NCBI GenBank assembly: GCA_013365365.1
Contig: JABVXU010001088.1
Location: 1-10,352 of the forward strand
DNA: 10,352 nt
Source: Cruorifilaria tuberocauda
Lineage: Eukaryota > Nematoda > Chromadorea > Rhabditida > Onchocercidae
Reading direction: 5' to 3'
Shown: in pieces, positions 1 through 8,538 of the stretch
How positions within the stretch are numbered: the stretch's first letter is position 1
How the letters are laid out: every line of letters starts with the position of its first letter
Translations under genes and position numbers: made by a program
Notes under the pieces: generated by a model
Database searches by the model: none
Seen by the model: only the letters and a program-made list of their open reading frames with translations
Told to the model about the DNA's origin: nothing

Positions 1-1387
1 GATATGATAAGCTTTTTACTGAAAATGCTTTCTATTTTTAAGAAATTAATTTTAGGCATAAATTTTATTTTTATGTGAAAAAATTACAATTTGATAACAA
101 GTAGAATGTCTTTTACAGTAATCAATTGATTAATTAATTAATTAAAAGCAACAATAATTTAAAATTTCATTTTATTTTCAAAAAAGATAATCTCTTAAAC
201 TTTAAGAGATTCCAAAAATAGAGGACATGAGAAAAAAAAAACATGAAAATTTATTGATTTGATAATAAAAACAATCAGTGTAAACAACAAAATAAAAAAT
301 GAAATAATTATATATAATAAATAATAAACAATAAAAAAAGATCATTTTAATGTTTACAATAAAATAAACGAAGAAAAAAAAATTATTTTCAATGTTTTAC
401 GTTATATTTATATCTTAAAAATTCTTCTTGCCTTTTTTTTTCATATCTATCTAACAATTTAAAATGCTTTTTAAATATTTCAATTTCATTTAGAATTTAT
501 TATATTGATAAATATTTTGATTTATCACTATCAATAAATATTATTCATTGAAATCATGATTTTTTCCTTCTTCCTTTCCTATATAATCGAATATTTTGTT
601 ATTTTTCCTACCTGAAATTTTCTCATTTTTATTTTTTTTTCCTGAAATTATAGTCACCACTATGTCTATCGAAGCAATCGTTGTTGAACTCATTAAATGA
701 TAGTTAAACCTTGTTTATGATAGTTTTTTTTCTTGATTATATGTATCGTTTCTTTTTTCTTTTGTTAATCATTATTCTTCGTTTGCACAAATCATACGCT
801 CTTGTTTGACAAGTAAATAATAAATAACAGAATTGTTTATTAAAAGATGTTTATTTTATTATTTATATATTTGCTTATTTTTCGTTCAATTATTTTTATC
901 ACTATTAGTTGTTTTTTTCTTTGTATCATTAAATTGTTATCATTAATTTAGATATAATTATTGATTATTTATTGCTTTGAAATATAATATTTTGAAATAA
1001 CAAAAATTTACATTTCATTCTATCTTTCTAATTTGTTTATTTTTTTGAGAGATACCTCAAAACATGCTTTAATATTTAGGAGTTTTCATTAAAATGCTAG
1101 TGAATTTACAAGTTGACGTAATTTTAATTTTTCTTAGTACCTTATCAAAATTTTGACGTTATCACTTTCCCTGATAACATTAATTGTGATTAAAAATATT
1201 TCCGCCTAATCTTTAATATCATTTAAGTGAAGAAAGACAAGAGTAATCGGGAAACAGGAGAGAAAAAAAGAAGGTTGATAAAAATGATAAAAAAGATTTT
1301 TGTACTATAAAATTAATCAATAAGCTTTCTTAATTTTTTCTGTTTTACTTTTTCCTTTATTTTTTCCACAATAATATAAGCAACAAA
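1..1387. other. A+T-rich stretch without a recognisable gene
   Basis: Long T-runs and A-runs, with frequent stops in all frames I followed. A (TTAA)n-like run lies at about 127-145. A short ATG frame at 661-699 (MSIEAIVVELIK then stop) is a little richer in G+C than its flanks, but has no splice or initiation support. Only the dispersed repeat copy at 49-106 is notable. Confidence 0.6.
49..106 (+). repeat. Dispersed repeat, copy 1 (inverted relative to 4056-4106)
   Basis: Positions 89-106 are an exact 18-bp reverse complement of 4056-4073. The similarity continues to the left through GTGAAAAA and a 7-base length difference to ATTTTAGG at 49-56, whose complement lies at 4099-4106. It is probably an old mobile or duplicated element; no coding capacity is seen. 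Confidence 0.65.
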
Positions 1388-1474
1388 ATGAAAAATTTTC
1401 TGTTTTTTTTTTGCTTTTTATTTATACGGAAAAGAATTGAAAAAAAAAATAGAATAATATATGATAAAGATAGA
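1388..1474 (+). CDS. Weak candidate first exon with signal-peptide-like start
   Basis: The ATG at 1388 sits in ACAAAATGA, a favourable A-rich start context. It opens a frame reading MKNFLFFFCFLFI and then a basic stretch, which is the layout of a signal peptide (short Lys n-region, hydrophobic core, possible cleavage after it). A T-rich tract lies 20-65 bases upstream, as at nematode trans-splice sites. A possible donor AGATAGA|GTAAAA closes it at 1474 in phase 0; otherwise the frame stops four codons later. The phase does not match the exon at 6119 directly, so at least one more exon would be needed. T-runs easily mimic hydrophobic peptides, so this is tentative. Confidence 0.15.
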
Positions 1475-3080
1475 GTAAAATATATATAAAAGAATAGATT
1501 TAAAGAAAAAAAAAATGAATGAAAATAATGAAATAAGAATAGAAATGATAATAGATGAAATAGTATTATTGATTTTGATAATATCGTTATTTGAGAAAAC
1601 AGAAATGGAAGAAAATTTAGCTTGGAATTTTTTATTGCTTAATGCTTGGAACGATGCTAATAAACTAACTTTTCCTTCTTTCCTTCCCATTTCTTCTTTA
1701 GATCGCTGTTCTAAAAACCTTATCAACAGTTAATTTATCAATAAATTGATAAAAGAAATTCTTTAAAGACATTTTCTCGCAAAACGTTCAAATTTTTATT
1801 TAATAAAATTTCGAAATTTCTTTGTAATCAGAAAAACGAAAGATTATTTATTATATTTATTCATGAATTGTATTTATATTTCCATTTAATTTTTATTTAA
1901 TATTTCAAAATTTCAAATAAATCAACGATCAGAGAATGCAAATATCATTTTCTAGCGGTAATTTGATAAAAAATATATTTTCATAGTTTTCATTTTAACT
2001 GTAAAATTATCAGCGCTGAGAACAAAAATAGCAACGAATATAGCAATAGTAAAGAAAAAATAATTATTTGAAAAATTAATTTATTTCAAAGTTTTTAATA
2101 AAAAGAAGAAATATATAGGGAAAATTTTAATTTTAATAAAAATAAGGAATAAAAAATTTTTTCTTCAATATAAATTAAAAATGATTTAAAGTTACGAAAT
2201 CTTTCGAATTTAATATTAATTTATAATCATCTTTAATCCTTGATTAAATTTCTAAAAGCATGAATAAATAGAGATAAGTAAACTTTGATCTAAAAGCCTG
2301 AGAAGTTACTTAACATGTTTCCTAGAGTCTGAGGAATGATTTAATTTTAACTATTCATTCAATTTATTTATATTTCTATGGATGAAAATTATTTGATTGC
2401 ATTCATCGATTAACAATTTTATTTATTTCTTTTGAAATTGACCAAATTTTAAAATGTTCAAAATTTCTCTTCAAAAATCTTTCCAGTATCTCATTTCACT
2501 TTGATTCCATAAATCCATTCTTAATTTTTAGCTAATACTTTTAATTCTTTAAACCTTTTAAAAGTAGTAAATGTAAAATTGTTGAAGTTTGTGAATTTGA
2601 ATAACAAAGATTATATCATGATAAAGAAGGAGAAAATTTTTTTGTTTTATTATTTTAATCAATTATCATATTCCAATACAATGATTATGTATTAGACAAG
2701 TGAAAAAATATTTTTGATTTTACGATTTTAATTAATTATCGTAAATAATTCAATACAAAGATCACATGGTTAGAGAAGTTTTATTATTTCAATCGATTAT
2801 CATAACAAAACCGATTTATAATAAATTCTAAATTTTGTATAAAATGTTTTTAAAATCATTTACAACTAATCTTACGGTTTCATTTCCTTTTTTACTGAAA
2901 AATCGAATTCCTTTTAAAATATTTGCGAAGATACTCAAATACTTTAATTAGAATTAACAAAAATTAATAAAAATTTTTGCTTTTTTGGAAAATTAAATTT
3001 TAATTTAGGAAATTCTTGATAAGAAAGGAAAAATGACAGTATAGAACAATCCGAATTATAGAAATTTGATTGATTTATCG
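1475..3080. other. A+T-rich stretch without a secure gene
   Basis: Overlapping open frames of about 70-100 codons occur on both strands around 1515-1726. The long hydrophobic parts come from T-runs, and I do not accept either as a gene. A strong pyrimidine tract at 1670-1701 ending in TTTAG looks like a splice or trans-splice acceptor, but no convincing exon follows. A possible microexon at 2014-2048 is treated under findings. Otherwise I see nothing. Confidence 0.55.
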
Positions 3081-3121
3081 ATGATGATTGATGATTGATG
3101 ATGATAATGATAATGATAATG
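3081..3121. repeat. ATG/GATAAT microsatellite
   Basis: An irregular run of GAT and GATT units grades into three tandem TGATAA units ending near 3121. It is simple-sequence DNA that also creates clustered GATA-type motifs. Confidence 0.85.
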
Positions 3122-3250
3122 AAATTGAATGATATGAAAATTTTCTATAATTCTTTCCATTCCCAGTTTCGCATTACTTTTTACTATAAAATTAGTAATA
3201 TATTCCATTGATAATGATTTAATCTAATCAAATTTTTTTGCATTTGCTTT

Positions 3251-3640
3251 TTTACGTAAATGACGTGCGTAAACCATTTACGGATAAAGCGTTTCGTATA
3301 AATTGCAAAAAATTTTGCTATTACCGTTAAAAGTATTTAATCGTTAGTGATGGGAAATTTTTTTTTGTTGCAAAATCTTTCCTTCAAATTCAAATTAGAC
3401 CAAAATTTTCATAAATTAAATTTAAGAAAAAAAATTGATCACAATTGATGAAATTTTCGCCTAACTTACTTATCAATCTTTGCTGTTAAAACTTCTTCAA
3501 TACACAATAAAATTTTTATTATCAATTTACGATTAAGATGGAAGATTTTCTTCTTGACCTTTCACGTGTACAAACTGAAACTTATGCATACTAACGTAAA
3601 CTATAATCTTATTTTGACGTTACGTACGCAACCTACACGT
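3251..3640. promoter_or_regulatory. Cluster of ACGT-core motifs (possible bZIP/bHLH sites)
   Basis: Within an otherwise C/G-poor region there are several ACGT cores: the 10-bp palindrome TTTACGTAAA at 3251-3260, which contains the PAR-bZIP consensus TTACGTAA; TGACGTG at 3261-3267; the E-box CACGTG at 3563-3568; TGACGTTACGTACG at 3615-3628; and ACACGT at about 3635-3640. CGTAAATG at 3255-3262 is also repeated inverted as CATTTACG at 3275-3282. No transcription start is evident, so the regulatory role is inference. Confidence 0.3.
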
Positions 3641-3982
3641 ATTAATAGTGGAGTTTTTTTTTCCTTTCAATCAAATGCTGTTGAAATGATAATCAAATTT
3701 ACACATACAATTAATTTTTTTACATTATTACAATATTCTTTATCGTTAAATGAGATGCAAATAATAATACTAATTTTTACATTTTAAAATATAATTTAAA
3801 AAAAAATGAATGATAATTCATTTTTTACAATTTGCAAATGCATTCAATTGATATTTCTTATATCATTAATATTTCAATAAATATAATAATCATGATTTTT
3901 CTTCTCATGCCATCCATTCATTTTATAAAAAATTGAAATTTTAATCAGTGAATTTAATCAGTAGTTAAAAAATGAATGATAG

Positions 3983-4135
3983 GCAGATGAATTGAATTGT
4001 ATGCTTTCAAAGAATACTTTAGAATATTTCAAATTTCAAATATTTCAAAGAGTAGTTCTACTTGTTATCAAATCATAACTTTTTCACTAAAATATATACC
4101 TAAAATATGAGCAGATGAATTGAACTCTATGCTTT
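3983..4135 (+). repeat. 25-bp direct repeat, two copies 128 bases apart
   Basis: GCAGATGAATTGAA at 3983 and at 4111 each continue to TATGCTTT (ending 4007 and 4135), with two substitutions in 25 bases. It is non-coding. Confidence 0.75.
4056..4106 (-). repeat. Dispersed repeat, copy 2 (inverted)
   Basis: Reverse-complement partner of 49-106, with three substitutions over 32 aligned bases next to the exact block and one 7-base indel. It ends four bases before the direct-repeat copy at 4111-4135. Confidence 0.65.
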
Positions 4136-4303
4136 TGTATAAATTATGAAGTATTAAAATGATAGTGAATTCGTAGTATCCATGCAATTTGATTAAAGTG
4201 AGCAATCAAACAACATCGTTAATCATTTATTATCAGTAACATGGAAACTTCGAATGATGTAAAATCAATTTTGATCTTTTTAATGGACTTCATTCAGCCA
4301 AAA

Positions 4304-4318
4304 TGCAATTAAATTGCA
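4304..4318. repeat. 15-base perfect palindrome
   Basis: TGCAATT and AATTGCA are separated by a single A. It could be a dimeric transcription-factor site or chance. Confidence 0.5.
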
Positions 4319-4446
4319 CTTGAAAATAGGATAAAATGAAGTAATAAAAATGCATTATCGATTAGATTGCATATATAAATATAAAATATATTTATATTAT
4401 CATCTTTTCCCTCCACACTTAATAAACTTCTTCTTACCTCCTAACG

Positions 4447-4494
4447 AGTAATTCATTGTAATAACTCAGAGAACAGGTAATTCAGGTAATAACT
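4447..4494 (+). repeat. Imperfect 20-base direct repeat
   Basis: The segment 4447-4466, beginning AGTAATTCA and ending GTAATAACT, recurs at 4475-4494 (AGGTAATTCAGGTAATAACT) with small differences. The second copy also contains an internal CAGGTAAT duplication. Confidence 0.55.
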
Positions 4495-4824
4495 AGTATT
4501 TTAGAACTATTTTTAAAAAAAAAACTTCAATTTAAAAATAATGATGAAATGGAAAATATGAATATATTAGAATTTTTACTTTTTTTTTCCTTTCTCTGTC
4601 ACTTTTTTTCCCCATCGTTTTCGTCATTTATTAATTATTTGATTGCAATTAATTTTAATAGAATAAATTTATAAGAATTAAATTAGTTAAAAAAATCATG
4701 AGATAAGATTTTTATCAATTGAAATTTTAATTTCTTTTGAAATTCAATTACCTTATGCATTTATGGATGATTTAGTAAATAAAGTAATCTTTTCAAAGTT
4801 TTTATCAAACTTCATACTGCTATA

Positions 4825-5095
4825 GTTATCACTATTTATAATGGCTTCTCCATTATCACTGATAGTATCAAACATTTCCATGATTTTCAATGCTTCCATT
4901 TACATTTCAATGCTATAATTATTATCATTTATAATATTTTCTTATTATCAACTCATGATATCGATTGCTTTAACACTTCTATTACTTCAATTAATTTGTT
5001 TTTTCAATGATCGCTGCTGTCATCTGTTATCACTGATGATATCAATCAGTTTTATCACTCAATTAATATCACTGTAATCAACTAATATCACTATA
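4825..5095. repeat. Cluster of TATCACT / TGATA motifs
   Basis: TATCACT(G) recurs at least six times, often next to its near-complement TGATA (for example ATTATCACTGATAG at 4853 and GTTATCACTGATGATATC at 5027). On the reverse strand these read AGTGATA(A), a WGATAR-like GATA-factor core. A smaller group lies at 5571-5690. It may be degenerate repeat DNA or regulatory. Confidence 0.35.
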
Positions 5096-5238
5096 AAAAT
5101 CTCTGTACTACAAAAAACTATCAGTGATTTTAATCACATGGATGAAATGATGGATAGAAAAAAGAAGAAAAATTCGCCCTTACATTATTTCCATTTTTAA
5201 TGAAATTCCATGATAGTTTCATAGAAAAAAACTTTGAA

Positions 5239-5272
5239 AAGCTTAAACTAACATTCTTAAGCTTAAGCTAAC
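5239..5272 (+). repeat. 20-base-period direct repeat with HindIII-like cores
   Basis: AAGCTTAAACTAAC (5239-5252) and AAGCTTAAGCTAAC (5259-5272) differ by one base. Partly matching TCATAGAAA flanks lie on both sides, suggesting a local duplication. Confidence 0.6.
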
Positions 5273-6118
5273 TCATAGAAATTCACTTAGTTTCAACTTA
5301 AATATTTCATTTCTTTCACTTTTCTTCTTTTTGCTCTCTTCTTTTTTCTCACTAATTTTCGTTTTGCTTAAAATTGAAAATTACATTTGACAATTAATTG
5401 CAACAAAAATTTTGAAAGCGCTAATTTTTCGATGACGTAGAAATTTAAAATTGCATATTTTTTAGGTCTTTTAAATTTCTTTCGAAATTTTATCATTTTA
5501 TCATTTCCTAATGAATCTCTTGACATTTAAGTGAAATTTAAATGGAAATACGATTTCACGATGGATTTAACTTATCACTGTTAGGAGCTTTAGCATTAGT
5601 TTATCATTAGTTTGATAATTGTAATTAGATAATGTTATCACTGATAACTGTTAACTTTATGATATGATTTATGATGATAAGTTAAACTTTTAGCGACATC
5701 ATGTTTCAATATTTTTAATGTAATAGTTATTTTTAATGCGATATTTTTAGCATCTATTAGCGAATTTTTTAAAATGCTTTTTAAGATAAATGATAAGCAA
5801 ACAAAGGAAAGTACTAATTTTTAGAAAATTATATTCAAATGTCATGTTCTATTTGAAGCTTGCATTAAATCATATATCTTGTCTTTGATCATGTAATTTT
5901 CTTATCATTTGATTAATTAAGTAGTATCAAATAGATTATCTAATTAGTTCAGTTGATATGTTTGGAATTTAAATAAATTTCATAAATAATTGATAACATT
6001 ATGAATTAAAATTTAGTAACTAAAATGACTTTCTAACAAATTTTCTATGTTTAATTTCAATTTCAAAATATGATAATCATTTGAAATTATATTAATTAAT
6101 GAATTTGATATTTCCTAG

Positions 6119-6185
6119 CATATAAGAAAGCGAAACGATCCGGAAGCAATAAATCGATCAGAAATTCTGCTGACAAGCTGACAAG
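6119..6185 (+). CDS. Probable upstream exon of the punctin-like gene
   Basis: A 67-base segment between acceptor ATTTCCTAG (ends 6118) and donor ACAAG|GTTATA. By hand count about 40% is G+C, like the secure exons and unlike its surroundings. In the frame beginning with two completing bases it reads 21 codons with no stop, very basic and Ser/Asn-rich (KKAKRSGSNKS, then NSADKLT). It leaves two bases, AG. These join the single A of the exon at 8385 to make AGA (Arg) in frame. The basic run could be a proprotein-convertase site or just a linker. Its own start needs an earlier exon ending in phase 1. The other two frames contain stops (TAA near the start, TGA near the end). Confidence 0.5.
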
Positions 6186-6263
6186 GTTATATAAAAAAAA
6201 ATATTTAAACAGTTTCAACTTGATAAGTTATCATTACAATCATTGTTAATAATAACAACGATT

Positions 6264-6301
6264 ATGTATTATCACGATATTAATGTATTATCGTGATATT
6301 A
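6264..6301 (+). repeat. 19-bp tandem duplication with a hairpin
   Basis: Two abutting 19-base units, ATGTATTATCACGATATTA at 6264-6282 and the same with GT in place of AC at 6283-6301. The change makes TATCACGATA (6270-6279) and TATCGTGATA (6289-6298) perfect reverse complements with a 9-base loop. Confidence 0.85.
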
Positions 6302-6540
6302 TCATGATTGCCTTAACAATAAATAATAATAATATGTAGAGAAATAATTCTTTAGAAGAAAATAACCACTATTATTTTTATCTTAATTATGGTAACTGTT
6401 AAAAAACAAGGAGAGTTATTAGTATTTAATTGTATGTTTTATTACCATCATATTAATTAATTAATTAACATTTAGCAAATTATATTAATTAAATTAATTA
6501 ATATTTCTTTGCCTTATTGTTGTACGTATTATTGTTTCAG

Positions 6541-6666
6541 CAAAAAGAAAAAAATCAGTGTTTACAACATGTGGCATAAATTACATTAATACAATAATTA
6601 TTTGTAATGCTGATACAATATCAATTAATCAAAGTTCTAATCATCTTATCACATTTACTGTTACAG
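6541..6666 (+). CDS. Questionable alternative exon within the large intron
   Basis: The acceptor TTATTGTTTCAG (ends 6540) and donor TTACAG|GTAAAA flank 126 bases. Only one of three frames is open: two completing bases, 41 codons, one base over (phase 1 in, phase 1 out). The peptide is Ile/Asn/Thr-rich with two cysteines and matches no family I recognise. The phases do not fit between 6185 and 8385. They would fit if the exon replaced 6119-6185 and spliced to the weaker acceptor at 8404. Base composition is only slightly above background, so chance is a real possibility. Confidence 0.22.
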
Positions 6667-7121
6667 GTAAAATTTTCCTTCATTTATTGACACAGGTAAA
6701 TATCATTGTATTCATGAAGCAAATTACGTAGAAGATTTGCTTTCTTTTTTTTATCAATTTACTTTTGTGAAATAGAAAGTATTAGAATTATTGAACAAAT
6801 GAATTTTAAAAGTGTTAAATAGAAATCAAAATCAAAATATCACTATTAAATTGGTACTTAATAAAATGTAACGAAGCAAAAGCTAAAAATGTAAACGATT
6901 ATTGTGTTCGATTATATTACTGCTTTAATTTCATATGGAAAATAAGAACTTATTTACTATTACTAACTCTCTTTCGTTGTAATTATAAAAATTAGTAATT
7001 AATTAATTTGCATCGCAAAATTTCCGAATAAATTTGATTTCTGATTAGTTCCAATTAAGTGATATGCTTCAAATTCAATTTTTCTTACATTCTATTTTAT
7101 CATAGGAACAAATAAATAACA

Positions 7122-7195
7122 TATCATCTGGAAGATGATAAATATCATCCTTTTTAGTGATAAATATCATCCACTCACGATATTTATCACTAAAA
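7122..7195. repeat. Compound palindrome: two small and one 17-bp inverted repeat
   Basis: The perfect 17-bp arms at 7152-7168 (TTTTAGTGATAAATATC) and 7179-7195 flank a 10-base loop. Immediately upstream, TATCATCT (7122-7129) pairs with AGATGATA (7133-7140), and GATGATA (7134-7140) pairs with TATCATC (7143-7149). This allows alternative foldings. Confidence 0.9.
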
Positions 7196-7689
7196 GTTTT
7201 CAGCAATTATAATAATTTAATATCTTGTATTTTATTATTCATATTTCTAAAAAAAAAAAGTTAAATCTATTTCGAATAGCTAGAAAAAATCATCGTCTTT
7301 AATCATGATTTTTCCTGATTTCCGTTTTTTTTTCTTAAAATTCAAAGAAAATTCATTTATTCTTTTTTGTTTTTCATATTTTTGAGAAATAAAAAGAAAG
7401 AAAGAAGAGAAATTTTATGATTTGTCAATATTTAGTGTGCAAAATATTGGATATATTTGTACATAAATTTATAAAATATGCCTCTTTTTATTTTTCTCCA
7501 TCAATCATTTTGATTTTTTTTATTTTTGACGAAAAAAAGAGTAGAAAATGACAAGTTGCTAAGCTGGAGAAAAATTAAAAAAGGAAAATTGTCTTTCCAT
7601 GCCACTAAAATAGTGATTTCTTTGTTTATTATTCAATTTAACTACACAAAAATGCAATCTTTTCTATGATTTTTTTTATAATGCTAAAA

Positions 7690-7844
7690 ATATCAATAAT
7701 CATAATATCAGCAGAAGAATACTAATATTTTTTTTAATTTCAGTAATCATAATAACAGTAGAATCAATTTTTTAAATATCGATAATCATAATGTCAGTAG
7801 AAGAATATCAATAATCATAATATCAGTAGAAAAATATCAATAAA
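7690..7844 (+). repeat. 29-bp minisatellite, five partial or complete copies
   Basis: The unit begins ATATCAATAATCATAATATC and ends AGTAGAAGA. Copies lie at 7690-7718, a diverged copy at 7741-7765, then contiguous copies at 7776-7804 and 7805-7833 and a truncated one from 7834. It is intronic if the gene model holds. Confidence 0.85.
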
Positions 7845-8384
7845 GTATAATTTTTCGTTCTTATTTTTTTTTTGAATTATATTTGAAAGACATGAAAGAA
7901 AGAAATGAAAAGAAATGAAATAAAATTATTTAATGAAATTTCATTTTTCGTCCTTTCATTTATTAACATTTTATATTAATTAATCTTTTGTGTTCAAAAA
8001 AGAGCGAATGAAATAAATTAAATTTAATTTACCTAAAAAGACAAACAAAAATTCTTATTTGAAAAGGTAAGAAGAATAAAAATTAATTAATAAACGTCAG
8101 AAATTCGTTTTCGTATACTTAAAACATTAGTTTAAGTAAAATATTAATTTTACTTTAATAATTCGAAATCGAGTAAATAATCAATTTGCAAACTAATTGA
8201 GTTTAATTAATTTGTCTTATGAAAATAATTTATTTTGAAAGTTCACAGTTTATGGCAGTTTGTTTTTTAAAGAATAAATAAAATATTAGTTGAATTTTGT
8301 GATTTATCGAGTATTGAAGTTATCTTTTTTAATCAATAATTCAATATAGTAATAAAAACGCTTTCTTATTTCTTTGCTCTCTAG

Positions 8385-8538
8385 AAAACTATTTTATTCA
8401 TTAGTCAAACAGAAATGTATAAATAATAAGATCAGAAATTTTAAGTTAATTAATTGCTTCAATGAAGATTCAAATTTCGAACGAATAATTCATCAAGGTT
8501 GGGCTAAATGGTCTGAATGGGGGCCATGTTCTAATTTG
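8385..8538 (+). CDS. madd-4: Exon: N-terminal linker and start of TSR1
   Basis: The pyrimidine-rich acceptor TTGCTCTCTAG ends at 8384, and the donor TTG|GTTCGT is at 8538/8539. The exon gives 51 whole codons plus one base that completes a split codon (phase 2 upstream, phase 0 downstream). Residues 1-37 are an Asn/Lys/Ile-rich stretch with cysteines 11 and 24 and no recognised domain. Residues 39-48 form the TSR1 start with three tryptophans spaced by two residues, a C-mannosylation-type WxxW arrangement. No ATG lies in this frame within the exon, so translation must start upstream. Other possible acceptors at 8404 (ATTAG) and 8412 (AACAG) would shorten the linker without touching TSR1. The 3' end is firm; the 5' end is not. 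Confidence 0.8.

Larger units (their letters stand above)
3641..6118. other. A+T-rich stretch without a recognisable gene
   Basis: No exon-like segment with splice signals was found before 6119. The short frame at 4841-4918 (MASPLSLIVSNI..., ending in TAA) is hydrophobic but lacks a convincing donor. The stretch holds several short direct and inverted repeats listed separately, and dense TTATCA/TGATAA motifs. It may be promoter DNA or a 5' intron of the downstream gene. Confidence 0.55.
6186..8384 (+). other. Large intron (probable) between the upstream exon and TSR1
   Basis: It is bounded by donor ACAAG|GTTATA and acceptor TTGCTCTCTAG if the 6119-6185 exon is real. It is A+T-rich and contains TTAA-type simple sequence at about 6451-6502, the questionable exon 6541-6666, the 19-bp tandem repeat, the compound palindrome, the 29-bp minisatellite and a polypurine stretch at about 7886-7925. 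No gene nested in it was recognised on either strand. Confidence 0.45.

Noticed and set aside
661..699. Short frame MSIEAIVVELIK after a TTATAG
   Set aside because: Only twelve codons before a stop, with no usable donor and no link in phase to other exons.
1418..1726. Minus-strand frame of 102 codons
   Set aside because: Its first codon is ATA, not ATG. The C-terminal half is a hydrophobic translation of T-runs, and no domain, splice context or composition supports a gene.
1515..1733. Plus-strand frame of 72 codons starting at a true ATG
   Set aside because: It overlaps the opposite-strand open frame, has no recognisable motif and is mostly simple A/T sequence; kept only as a low-interest finding.
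3554..3787. Plus-strand frame of 77 codons
   Set aside because: It begins with TTG, with no ATG at the start, lacks splice signals and reads as random A+T-rich sequence. The G+C-containing part is better viewed as a motif cluster.
7285..7313. 9-bp inverted repeat AAAAATCAT/ATGATTTTT as a terminator or small-RNA hairpin
   Set aside because: Short A/T-only arms are expected by chance in this composition, and bacterial-type terminators do not apply.
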